Shown here piece after piece: positions 54,259 through 61,581 of a stretch of 64,000 nucleotides of DNA. The DNA is from Chloroflexota bacterium (GTDB lineage: Bacteria > Chloroflexota > Anaerolineae > Aggregatilineales > J027), in the NCBI GenBank assembly GCA_016234595.1, contig JACRBG010000036.1, positions 146,266 through 210,265 on the forward strand. The letters run 5' to 3'. Numbering within the stretch: the stretch's first letter is position 1; each line of letters opens with the position of its first letter. The notes under the pieces were generated by a model. The model worked only from the letters and a program-made list of their open reading frames with translations, was not told the DNA's origin and searched no databases. A program made the position numbers and the translations under genes.

Positions 54259-54801
54259 ATGACGCAATCAGCTCCTGCTATATTGATAACGGGTAAACCA
54301 GGTGTCGGAAAAACCACCATTGTGAGAAAAGTGATAGAACAAACTTGGAATATGGGGGGATTCTATACTCGTGAAGTCCAAGAAAATGGGAAACGAATGG
54401 GCTTTGAGATAGTATCTTTGGAGGGTGAAGTTGCTACACTCGCAACAAAAGCAGTGGAAATTAGATTCAATAACCAGGTTATGCTGGGAAACTATAAAGT
54501 CAATATTGACTCTATTGATTTGTTAGCAGTTCCGGCAATTGAAAAAGCCATAGAAAATAATCAAATAGTTGTTATTGACGAGATTGGCCCGATGGAGTTG
54601 TTTAGCGAGAATTTTCGTAACATCGTTATGAAAGCTCTCAAAAATGATCGCATTACTGTATTTGGAACTATTGTTGAGCGCAGTAATCAAATAGCAGATA
54701 CCATAAAAACTCATCCGCGGGTTACGCTGTTGCATGTTGAAGAAAGAAATCGTGAAGAAATGTATAAGTTGGTAATATCCCTCTTGGAAGCGATTTTATA
54801 A
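54259..54801 (+). CDS. THEP1-type nucleoside-triphosphatase
   Basis: A 180-residue P-loop NTPase of the THEP1 family. It has ILITGKPGVGKTTIVRK (Walker A), GGFYTREVQENGKRMGFEIV (a family signature) and VVIDEIGPMELFS (Walker B). THEP1 enzymes hydrolyse nucleoside triphosphates in vitro; their physiological role is unclear. The previous gene ends at 54256 and this ATG is at 54259; a TTG start at 54253 would overlap it. An IS element begins immediately after its stop, so any further operon genes may have been displaced. Confidence 0.88.
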   Translation: MTQSAPAILITGKPGVGKTTIVRKVIEQTWNMGGFYTREVQENGKRMGFEIVSLEGEVATLATKAVEIRFNNQVMLGNYKVNIDSIDLLAVPAIEKAIENNQIVVIDEIGPMELFSENFRNIVMKALKNDRITVFGTIVERSNQIADTIKTHPRVTLLHVEERNREEMYKLVISLLEAIL

Positions 54802-54802
54802 T

Positions 54803-55734
54803 GAACTCATTGAACCTTTTCATCGGACAAGAGGTGGCGAAGGTTGATGAGTGTGTAGACGATGTAGTGAGCGCCGAGAAAGTGAGCAGCTTTGCGGTCA
54901 AAGCGGACAAGCAAGGCACGAAACTTGTCGATCCAAGCAAACGTCCGCTCACTGCTAAAGCGCAGTTTGTAGACATCCGGGTGGAATAGACGTTTTCGCC
55001 CGCGTTTGGGACGCTTGCGGGAGCGGGTGTTTTCGACGATGTTGGGAATGACTTTGTGGATGAAGCAGGTGCAGCGGGCGGCTTTGGTGTCAAAGGCGGC
55101 ATCGGCATTGAAGTAGCCACCGGCGATGGCAATGCCAAGCCGTTTGATGAACTTGAAGGCAGCGCGTAAGTTGTCCTTGAGTTCAAAGGCGTCGTTGTGA
55201 TTGCCCGCAACTATGCCCGTCGTTGCCAGGATGAACCCGTTGGCGTCGGTGATAGGCAAGACATTCGAGGTCTTGGCTTTCTTCCGTCCTTGATAGGCGA
55301 CTGCCTCCCCGCCTTTCTTGGCGAGCACGTGACTGCCGTCGAGGTTGAGGTGATGAGTGTCGAGCTACTCACGGATGCTCAGGATGCTGTGCTGAAACAC
55401 CCGCGCTAGGCTGCCATCCCGACTCTATTTGCGATAATGATGATAGACGGCGTGGTAACTGATTTCCTTTTTTGGGCTGTGTCGGGGTCGTTGTCGATGG
55501 GCAGACGCGCCCACTGACAACCGGTATGCAGGCGATACAGGATGTAGTTGAAGACCTTGTACAGCGGGATGCTGCATTCGTAGCCTCGTTTGGCAACACT
55601 CAAAGAAGGTCGGATGTGCTGCTCGAATTGTTCTTGCGTTACACTGATGGGGATAGTGCTCATGGTGGATGACCTTTGGTTGGGTTTTTCCTTCTGCACT
55701 ATCCTTTCCCATTCTCAAAACTTTCAATCAGTTC
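54803..55734 (-). mobile_element. IS5-family insertion sequence, degenerate copy (about 932 bp)
   Basis: The ends are imperfect inverted repeats: GAACTCATTGAACCTTTT at the left and the complement of a GAACTGATTGAAAGTTTT-type end at the right. A single DDE transposase gene lies between them on the minus strand, but it is broken by stop codons. The element sits exactly behind the THEP1 stop codon. Confidence 0.78.
54807..55663 (-). pseudogene. IS5-family transposase, inactivated by nonsense mutations
   Basis: The N-terminal part (VTQEQFEQHIRPSLSVAKRG ... YILYRLHTGCQWARLPID) and the C-terminal part (FNADAAFDTKAARCTCF ... ERTFAWIDKFRALLVRFD) belong to one DDE transposase. A -1 shift in an A6 run near 55465 joins the first two frames; the other copy has the same shift. 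In addition, TAG codons replace a Trp (after YHHYRK) and a Gln (after SIRE). The copy therefore cannot make a full enzyme. Confidence 0.8.
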
Positions 55735-55816
55735 TTTTCAAACTCTTGGCTTTGATTTTGAGGCAGACGATGCTCGTTTTCGACGGTGACTGGAGCGCGA
55801 AAGCAAGTCTCGAATG

Positions 55817-57748
55817 TCAACGATCTTCATTCGCTGCGCCCGCCCCGAATTTTCTGTAAATTGGTCGAAGTTCCTCTCGATATCGAGTTGCATGACCGCC
55901 GAAAATCCAATTAGTTGGCTCGTCATAGGACATTAGGGGCTTTATTTTCCAGCCCGGACGACACCATAAAAAATGTGATGTATGCCTAATTTTGCTGGCA
56001 TCAAACTGTGTACCGAGGTAAACGCTGAGAATTTCGCTGAGGAATGTGTCGGCGGATCTTACTTCGCCATCTTCGTCATAACGTACGAACTCTCGCCAGC
56101 GATGCGCGGGCACATGGATAAGCACCTTCTGCGGATCAAGAAGCTGTCTTGCCCAAGATAATTCACTACGTATTGATTGCCCATAGCCAACGAATAAGAC
56201 GACGAGTTTTGCTTGCTGCATATACTCGATTACATAATGTTGCCAAACGTCGTCGCCTAGTTTTATGCGTGCTGCACCGCGCATACCCCCAAACCTCGAA
56301 TCACCAACCGCGATAACATTTCCCAACCCAGCCAACGCCCGAACCATTTCTTCCTCGGCGTTTAGACCGGGGATCAATAATGATAGAGTTGGATTTCTAT
56401 CTTGTTTGAACTCTATATAGCTGTCGTCTTGGAACGAACGCAAGTACAAGATGGCGTTATGTGGGTCCTTCAAATATTGATACCAACCATCTCCGGGAAA
56501 TCGCCTTCGTCCGAGCGTCAAAAGTGCTCTACTCCCTAGAAGCAGAACTACAAAAGTGAACAAGCGCAACAAACCGGAGAAATGCACGTCAAATTGAAAA
56601 GAGTCCGGCTGAATCAATATTAAGGAACAAATAATGATTCCTATCCACGCAATAGTGACTAGCAGCAAGCCGCTGATTCTCAAGAAAATATGGCGAACGA
56701 GACGATCTCGAAGTTTAGGAAAGGATATTGAGTGAGGATACGGCAAAGCCACTTTGCGTAGAACAGCGTTATCTCGATCAGCATCCTCTAACTTTAAGTA
56801 TCTCACTGAACCATGTAAACGCTGGAGTTCTTCAAGAGGTATTGAATGCGATTTAGTGGCGATTGCTTCATGCAACATGTGTTTGGTTTCATTGACGATA
56901 AATCTAGCGATTTTGTCATAATGAAGCTCTATTTCGTGCATCCACGCATATCCTAACCCACCTGCTATTGTGGGCAAAGCTGGACCCAAGTCTGCGGCAC
57001 CGAAGCGGAGTTTATGAATCCACGCGGTCGACCACGGAAGCAAGGCAGTGTGTGCTGACACACAAGTGACGATGGCTTGTATGGGTTTGTCGATCAACAT
57101 CCAGCCTAACATCAACAACCCACAATGTACATGAAAATCAATGTTATTGGAATTGGCTAATAAATCGATTTTTTCCTCTATATCTTTCTTCCATGCTTCG
57201 TCTGCAAATATCAAGTAATCTTCAGCTATCAAAAAGGGAAAAAAGCCGCGTTCGAATTCCTCCACGAGTTGAACGAATTCTGGAGATGCGGAGCGAATGT
57301 TTTTGATCCCTATTTCTGGATCTATGAGTAAGCCTTTGTAGAGTGCTTGTTTTAGGTCGTCTAAGTTGCTGCCAATAGGAATCGCTTGCAGGAAATCAAC
57401 TGCCCATTGATTGGAGGCTTTCACGGAGAGCGACTCAAACATCGCTTCATAAAATGTGGAGACCCAGCGTGGAAAATCCAACGCCTGACTAAATGTTTCA
57501 TATCTATCATGATGGTACGCCAGCATCTCAGAAATGAGTGCACGTGAGCCATCTGAGTTGGCAGCATGACCCTGCTCGATAGTTTGTTCATCCAAAAGTT
57601 GCTTTAGTCGAGCTACAACTGCTTGTTTGAGCACATCGCTTCCATGAAATGCCTGATACTGTGTACGCGGAATCATAACAGTCAACCGATCCTCAATCAT
57701 CGAGCCTTCATCAGGAAAGTATAATTCACATCCTCTGCCAACTGCCAT
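55817..57748 (-). CDS. 5'-truncated membrane protein with C-terminal Rossmann/TIR-like domain
   Basis: The open frame runs to 58141, but its first ~105 codons are transposase sequence in the shifted frame. The genuine protein starts somewhere after that; ATG 57748 is the first in-frame ATG in non-transposase sequence and has no clear ribosome-binding site. Residues of the true part are helical for ~330 positions. Two membrane segments follow (LLLVTIAWIGIIICSLILI and LFTFVVLLLGSRALLTL). The C-terminal domain contains AILYLRSFQDDSYIEF, NVIAVGDSRFGG, DDVWQHYVIEYMQQAKLVVL and ELSWARQLLDP. This is a Rossmannoid pattern resembling TIR/SLOG-type effectors. Truncation by the IS is likely; the original start is lost. 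Function unknown. Confidence 0.65.
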   Translation of the reverse strand: MAVGRGCELYFPDEGSMIEDRLTVMIPRTQYQAFHGSDVLKQAVVARLKQLLDEQTIEQGHAANSDGSRALISEMLAYHHDRYETFSQALDFPRWVSTFYEAMFESLSVKASNQWAVDFLQAIPIGSNLDDLKQALYKGLLIDPEIGIKNIRSASPEFVQLVEEFERGFFPFLIAEDYLIFADEAWKKDIEEKIDLLANSNNIDFHVHCGLLMLGWMLIDKPIQAIVTCVSAHTALLPWSTAWIHKLRFGAADLGPALPTIAGGLGYAWMHEIELHYDKIARFIVNETKHMLHEAIATKSHSIPLEELQRLHGSVRYLKLEDADRDNAVLRKVALPYPHSISFPKLRDRLVRHIFLRISGLLLVTIAWIGIIICSLILIQPDSFQFDVHFSGLLRLFTFVVLLLGSRALLTLGRRRFPGDGWYQYLKDPHNAILYLRSFQDDSYIEFKQDRNPTLSLLIPGLNAEEEMVRALAGLGNVIAVGDSRFGGMRGAARIKLGDDVWQHYVIEYMQQAKLVVLFVGYGQSIRSELSWARQLLDPQKVLIHVPAHRWREFVRYDEDGEVRSADTFLSEILSVYLGTQFDASKIRHTSHFLWCRPGWKIKPLMSYDEPTNWIFGGHATRYREELRPIYRKFGAGAANEDR

Positions 57749-57799
57749 GCCATCGTAGGGATCAGGTGCGAGGACTCCAGCATCAACCCTTTCCCTGAC

Positions 57800-58227
57800 C
57801 AGAAATCTGTTGCGCAACTGGGTCGGTGATGGGCACTTGGCTTTCTTCCGTCCCTGATAAGCGACCGCCTCCCCGTCTTTCTTGGCAAGGACATGGCTGC
57901 CGTCCAGGTTCAGGTGATGCGTGGCGATTTGCTGCTGGATGCTCACGATACTGTGGGCAAACATCCGCTCCAAGCTGCCATCTCGGCACCATTTACGATA
58001 GTGGTAGTAGACCGCGTGATAGCCGATTTCTTTTTTGTCGGCTCCTTCGGGTCGGTGTCGATGGGCAACTGCGCCCACTGACATCCTGTATGCAGTCGAT
58101 ACAGGATGTGATTGAACACCTTGTATAGCGGGATACGGCACTCATACCCACGTTTGGCAACGCTCAACGCAGGTCGGATGTACTGCTCGAACTGTTCTTA
58201 CAGTGCACTCACTGGGATAGCGCTCAT
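57800..58227 (-). pseudogene. Remnant of IS5-family transposase
   Basis: It reads MSAIPVSAL, then a TAA stop in place of Gln, then EQFEQYIRPALSVAKRGYEC. A canonical A_AAA_AAG slip site joins the first frame to the -1 frame (KKEIGYHAVYYHYRKWCRDG). The gene ends at the junction with the 774-codon open frame. Comparison with the first copy shows both need the same -1 shift. Confidence 0.75.
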
Positions 58228-58296
58228 GGGCGTATACCTTTGGTCGGGTTTTTACTCCTATGTTGCACTATCTTTCTCAAAAGTTTCAATGAGTTC
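57800..58296 (-). mobile_element. Truncated IS5-family copy (5' half only)
   Basis: Only the 5' part of the same IS type as at 54803 remains. The terminal inverted repeat is at 58271-58296. The similarity to the first copy ends near 57800, after the QGRKKAK motif and a deletion of roughly 14 bases. The rest of the transposase is gone and the sequence runs into the neighbouring membrane-protein gene. Confidence 0.75.
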
Positions 58297-58530
58297 AATA
58301 TATCTCTTGTATGATTATGTGTACAAACTGGCGGCTTTTTTATGGATAGCAACGAGATTGAACGTAAGCGAATAAAAGCTAAGATGTATGCTGAACAACC
58401 TGAGCGATTCACATTTCTTGCTCTTGAAGTGCAAATGACTTCGACTCACGACATACGGCTTATCCAATTCAAGCAAGGTATATGGACATGCACCTGTGAC
58501 TTTTGTCAGTGAGCAGACACATGGAGTCAT

Positions 58531-58547
58531 ATTATGGCACATAGGGA
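58531..58547 (+). repeat. 17-bp direct repeat, right copy
   Basis: Identical to 53324-53340 (ATTATGGCACATAGGGA) and in the same orientation, 5.2 kb away. It could mark the outer edge of an inserted segment. Confidence 0.8.
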
Positions 58548-58809
58548 TCAAGGAACGGTCAAAAATTCTCGGTTCAGGGAGTTTGAATAGATTCTTGATA
58601 CTACCTTCTTCTTTCTTACGTGTCGCTAAATCACTAGCCCGTTTTACATGGTGCGACACTTGCCCCAGATGGTGTTTTAATCAGAAAACCAGCGGTTGGA
58701 GCGGGTTGTTGCCCAGCAACAGGGGTCATTCCTCTCACTCCCACTGGTACATAATTCGGGGCAGATCAACCCTATTCCCAAGTCAATAAAAATCCGCACC
58801 AATCCCTTA

Positions 58810-58878
58810 ATGCGAGACGATCATCCTACACCCGAAGCAAGAGGCACGACCAGCAAATCAATACATTGGTTGTTCTAA
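58810..58878 (+). pseudogene. Remnant of the 51767-type gene (C-terminal end only)
   Basis: The plus-strand frame reads MRDDHPTPEARGTTSKSIHW and ends LF-stop. This matches the last residues of the 51767-52270 protein (RDEHPLP ... NKSQHWLF). Upstream similarity is not evident, so only the tail is left. The following terminator is also related. Confidence 0.65.
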
Positions 58879-58882
58879 ATTC

Positions 58883-58926
58883 AAGCGTATTGTTTCATCT
58901 CCCAGAGGTAGAAAAATACGCTTTTT
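58883..58926 (+). terminator. Intrinsic terminator (copy 2 of a duplicated pair)
   Basis: AAGCGTAT pairs with ATACGCTT and is followed by TTTTTG. Compared with the copy at 52284, the last pair of the stem is changed on both sides (C-G to T-A), so the fold is kept. Confidence 0.72.
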
Positions 58927-59049
58927 GTTTTTCAGGAAATCCGTTCGATTAATCAGTGTTCGTGTCAATTTTTTGAACATCGGCCCAAAAATTTGCCCCC
59001 TATCATCGTTTACAGATCGTAAAACAAGATGATAGGAAGGCACGTCGTC

Positions 59050-59277
59050 ATGACCAGCAATACCAATCCACTCACACTCCCCACGCGAGAGCTGCGCCGC
59101 ACGAAGTCGCTCAATATGCGACTCTCGGAAACCGAACGTGCTGCCGTAGATAAACTAGCTGAGATGCAGGGGGTGACTGCCTCCGAGCTAGCACGACATT
59201 TCCTGCTGCAAGCCGTGGCGTATTACAACCGCAAAGTGCAAGCGGGAGGGGCAGCCAATGGGCAGTCCGAGTGGTAA
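59050..59277 (+). CDS. Ribbon-helix-helix DNA-binding protein
   Basis: A 75-residue protein with TKSLNMRLSETERAAVDKLA followed by GVTASELARHFLLQAVAYY. This is the strand-helix-helix pattern of CopG/Arc-type regulators. ATG 59050 is chosen for AGGAAGG nine bases upstream; ATG 59029 is in frame. The next small gene overlaps its end. It probably regulates, or assists, the serine recombinase. Confidence 0.72.
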   Translation: MTSNTNPLTLPTRELRRTKSLNMRLSETERAAVDKLAEMQGVTASELARHFLLQAVAYYNRKVQAGGAANGQSEW

Positions 59278-59473
59278 TCAGAACGAAGGAAGCGAATCCA
59301 AAAACAGCGAAGATGGGGTTAATATGTCATCGCTGTGTCGGACCTTGGCGCGGGTGCTTGCCCTGCTAGATGAAAACGAGTACACTGATAGAAATCGACG
59401 GGACACCGTGGTGGAACACGATGCCCTGCCTGACCCAGCGAGTGAAGAGACACCCGCGAGGCTAGCTGAATAG
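59258..59473 (+). CDS. Small acidic protein before the recombinase
   Basis: A 71-residue acidic protein (MGSPSGNQNEGSESKNSEDG ... PDPASEETPARLAE) with one helical segment (SSLCRTLARVLALLDENEY). A GGAGG lies eight bases before the ATG, inside the end of the preceding gene, so translation is coupled. It may be a partner of the recombinase, such as a recombination directionality factor. That is only suggested by position. Confidence 0.55.
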   Translation: MGSPSGNQNEGSESKNSEDGVNMSSLCRTLARVLALLDENEYTDRNRRDTVVEHDALPDPASEETPARLAE

Positions 59474-59547
59474 TGTATCACCTACGCCTTGACCGTGCCT
59501 ATCATTCATTCGCCGCAAGGCTTTTTGCATTCTAGGGACAGTGACCC

Positions 59548-61581
59548 ATGCGAACTTATAAACGTCGTGAGGAAACAAACCACCAAGATCCCTATCGGCT
59601 GACCGAACTGCCTAAAGCTAAACCCTGTGCTGTCTACTATCGGCAGTCGGGTGAAGCGCAAGTTGGGAACATCTCGACCACCTTGCAAACCGTCGATATG
59701 GTTGAGCATCTAGTGCGGCTGGGTTGGGCGCAGGAAAACATCATTATGATTGACATGGATGCGGGGGTTAGCGGCACTAAGAAGATGGAAGAGCGTCCGG
59801 GCATGAGCCAAGTGATGACCCTCATCGAGAACCAACAGATTGGCTTGGTCGCAGCGCAGGATGTAGACCGCTTCTTTCGGGATGTCACCCAAATTGAGCC
59901 AAACATCTTCATTGATATCTGTCGCCGCAACAATGTACTGGTGTTAACCCCTACGATGATTTTTGATTTTGCCCATCCGATGCAAGGTCGCTTTCACATG
60001 CAAATGTTCCGCGAACACGCTCAGCGTGCGGCGGATTTTCTGGAATATCATGTGCGAGGTCGTCTCGTGAAAAGCCGCCATTGGCGCAGTGAGCGTGGCA
60101 TGTGGGCCGGTCGCAAGATTGCCCCCGGCTACATGGTGGATGATCGTAAGACGCTGCCCACTGGTGAGCGCAATCCGACTTATCGCTATTATGTCCCTTT
60201 TGAGCCTTATGCCCAGTGTATCCGTGCCTACTTCAAGCTGTTCCAAGAATATAATGGCAGCCAAGAATACACATGGACACATATCCAAGCACAGGGTCCC
60301 TTCTTCCCAGAGTTCTCGGAAGATATGCTGCCGGAAGGCTTCATCTTTCGGATGCAGGTTGATCATCGCTCCCAACACACAGGCAAGCTCTGCCCCAGTC
60401 GCGGTGGACTACGCTTCATCCTGACCAATGTCGCTTATCTCGGTCATTGGGTACATCAGCAAGCGATTGTCGAATGGGATAATCATGAACCGCTGGTGGA
60501 GCATGACCTGTTCATGTTCGCCTATAATGCGCTCGCCAAAACCGATTTCTATGGTGAACCCAATCCAGCGTATGCCCCTTTTCGGGATCGTCGCCGCCAA
60601 CCCAAAGAAACCCGCACTGAACCTTATCCCACCTATGCTGGGCTGATGTTCTCGGATGATATTGAGGAAATGCCGCATCGCCGCTTGGCAGCCGTTTGGA
60701 ACGCTTGGAGCAAAAATTACCAATACAACCTGTACATTCCGGGGGGACGCTCTAATATTTGGAATATCCGAGCCAAGCTGGTTGATCCTGTGATTGATGC
60801 GCTACTTTTGCAACGTCTACAATCCACCGTCGTGGATGAGGCGTTATGGCAGGCGGCTATCAGTAATACGCAGCAAGGCAACTTTGAGGACATTCGACGC
60901 ATCGAGAACGAGATCCGGCAGGAGAGGCTGGCACAGGATAACATCATTGCCACGCTCGGCAAGCTGACCAACGATGAAATGATCTACCGTGCCCAAGCCC
61001 AGTATGAAGCGGCAACTCGTCGGATCGAACTGCTCAAAGCACAGGTCGACTTGCTCCATTCCGACAAAAACCGTCAGCGCACCTTAACTACTGCACGCCC
61101 AGCCCTAGAACGTATTGCGGCCAATTGGGACATGATCCCGCGGGCGGAGAAGCGCAATATCTTTCAGGAATTTGCCGAATATATCAGGGTTACGCGCCTC
61201 TCGCGGCACGAGAAGGAAATTTGTGTGCAGTGGCGCGATGGCTCCACCAGCATACAGGTGGTAACGCGCTATAATTGGCATGGTCATTACTGGAATAAAG
61301 CCGATATTGAGCAACTCTGCCAGATGATGGATGCCCATATGCACCAAGTCGACATTCTACGCACCTTCCCCGGCTATACTTTCCGCACCCTGTTGGGACG
61401 CTATGCCATTCATGGCACAGCAGATCGGAAATACGCCCACTATCAGGGTGAACGTCCGTATGGGGTCAAAACTCGTTGGGAAGATACCGAGGAATATCGA
61501 CTGGAACAGGAACATCCATCCCAATATGAAACAATGTCCCAGAATTTGGTATTTAGTGCATCTACTGATCAATCGAAATAA
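59548..61581 (+). CDS. Large serine recombinase (site-specific integrase type)
   Basis: A 677-residue serine recombinase. The catalytic domain has the nucleophile in AVYYRQSGEAQVG (Ser 34), an Arg-bearing VSGTKKMEERPGM and GLVAAQDVDRFFRD. The recombinase domain follows (GMWAGRKIAPGYM), then a coiled-coil-like segment (IRRIENEIRQERLAQDN). The usual Cys-rich zinc ribbon is absent or divergent. Its last ~7 codons overlap the end of a traC/virB4 gene on the other strand, so it appears to have integrated there. Large serine recombinases insert DNA at specific att sites with the help of a directionality factor. Confidence 0.92.
   Translation: MRTYKRREETNHQDPYRLTELPKAKPCAVYYRQSGEAQVGNISTTLQTVDMVEHLVRLGWAQENIIMIDMDAGVSGTKKMEERPGMSQVMTLIENQQIGLVAAQDVDRFFRDVTQIEPNIFIDICRRNNVLVLTPTMIFDFAHPMQGRFHMQMFREHAQRAADFLEYHVRGRLVKSRHWRSERGMWAGRKIAPGYMVDDRKTLPTGERNPTYRYYVPFEPYAQCIRAYFKLFQEYNGSQEYTWTHIQAQGPFFPEFSEDMLPEGFIFRMQVDHRSQHTGKLCPSRGGLRFILTNVAYLGHWVHQQAIVEWDNHEPLVEHDLFMFAYNALAKTDFYGEPNPAYAPFRDRRRQPKETRTEPYPTYAGLMFSDDIEEMPHRRLAAVWNAWSKNYQYNLYIPGGRSNIWNIRAKLVDPVIDALLLQRLQSTVVDEALWQAAISNTQQGNFEDIRRIENEIRQERLAQDNIIATLGKLTNDEMIYRAQAQYEAATRRIELLKAQVDLLHSDKNRQRTLTTARPALERIAANWDMIPRAEKRNIFQEFAEYIRVTRLSRHEKEICVQWRDGSTSIQVVTRYNWHGHYWNKADIEQLCQMMDAHMHQVDILRTFPGYTFRTLLGRYAIHGTADRKYAHYQGERPYGVKTRWEDTEEYRLEQEHPSQYETMSQNLVFSASTDQSK
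61562..61581. other. Probable integration junction (att site) inside traC
   Basis: The recombinase stop and the truncated TraC stop overlap over these 20 bases. TraC coding similarity seems to continue through IDQ (ATT GAT CAG), so the crossover is likely at or near the TGATCA palindrome around 61564-61569. The other half of the site is not in this window. Confidence 0.5.

Larger units (their letters stand above)
58297..59049. other. Gene-poor stretch with remnants and a repeat
   Basis: No complete gene is seen in these ~750 bases. It contains the right 17-bp direct repeat (58531-58547), a diverged copy of the C-terminus of the 51767 gene (58810-58878) and its terminator. A minus-strand peptide around 58540-58650 (RASDLATRKKEEGSIKNLF) may be part of a lost gene; I do not recognise it. 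Confidence 0.55.

Noticed and set aside
55406..55699. Separate small transposase gene
   Set aside because: It is the first frame of the same transposase before the -1 shift, not an independent gene.
58141..58141. ATG 58141 as the genuine start of the 774-codon protein
   Set aside because: It lies inside transposase sequence in the shifted frame and has no ribosome-binding site.
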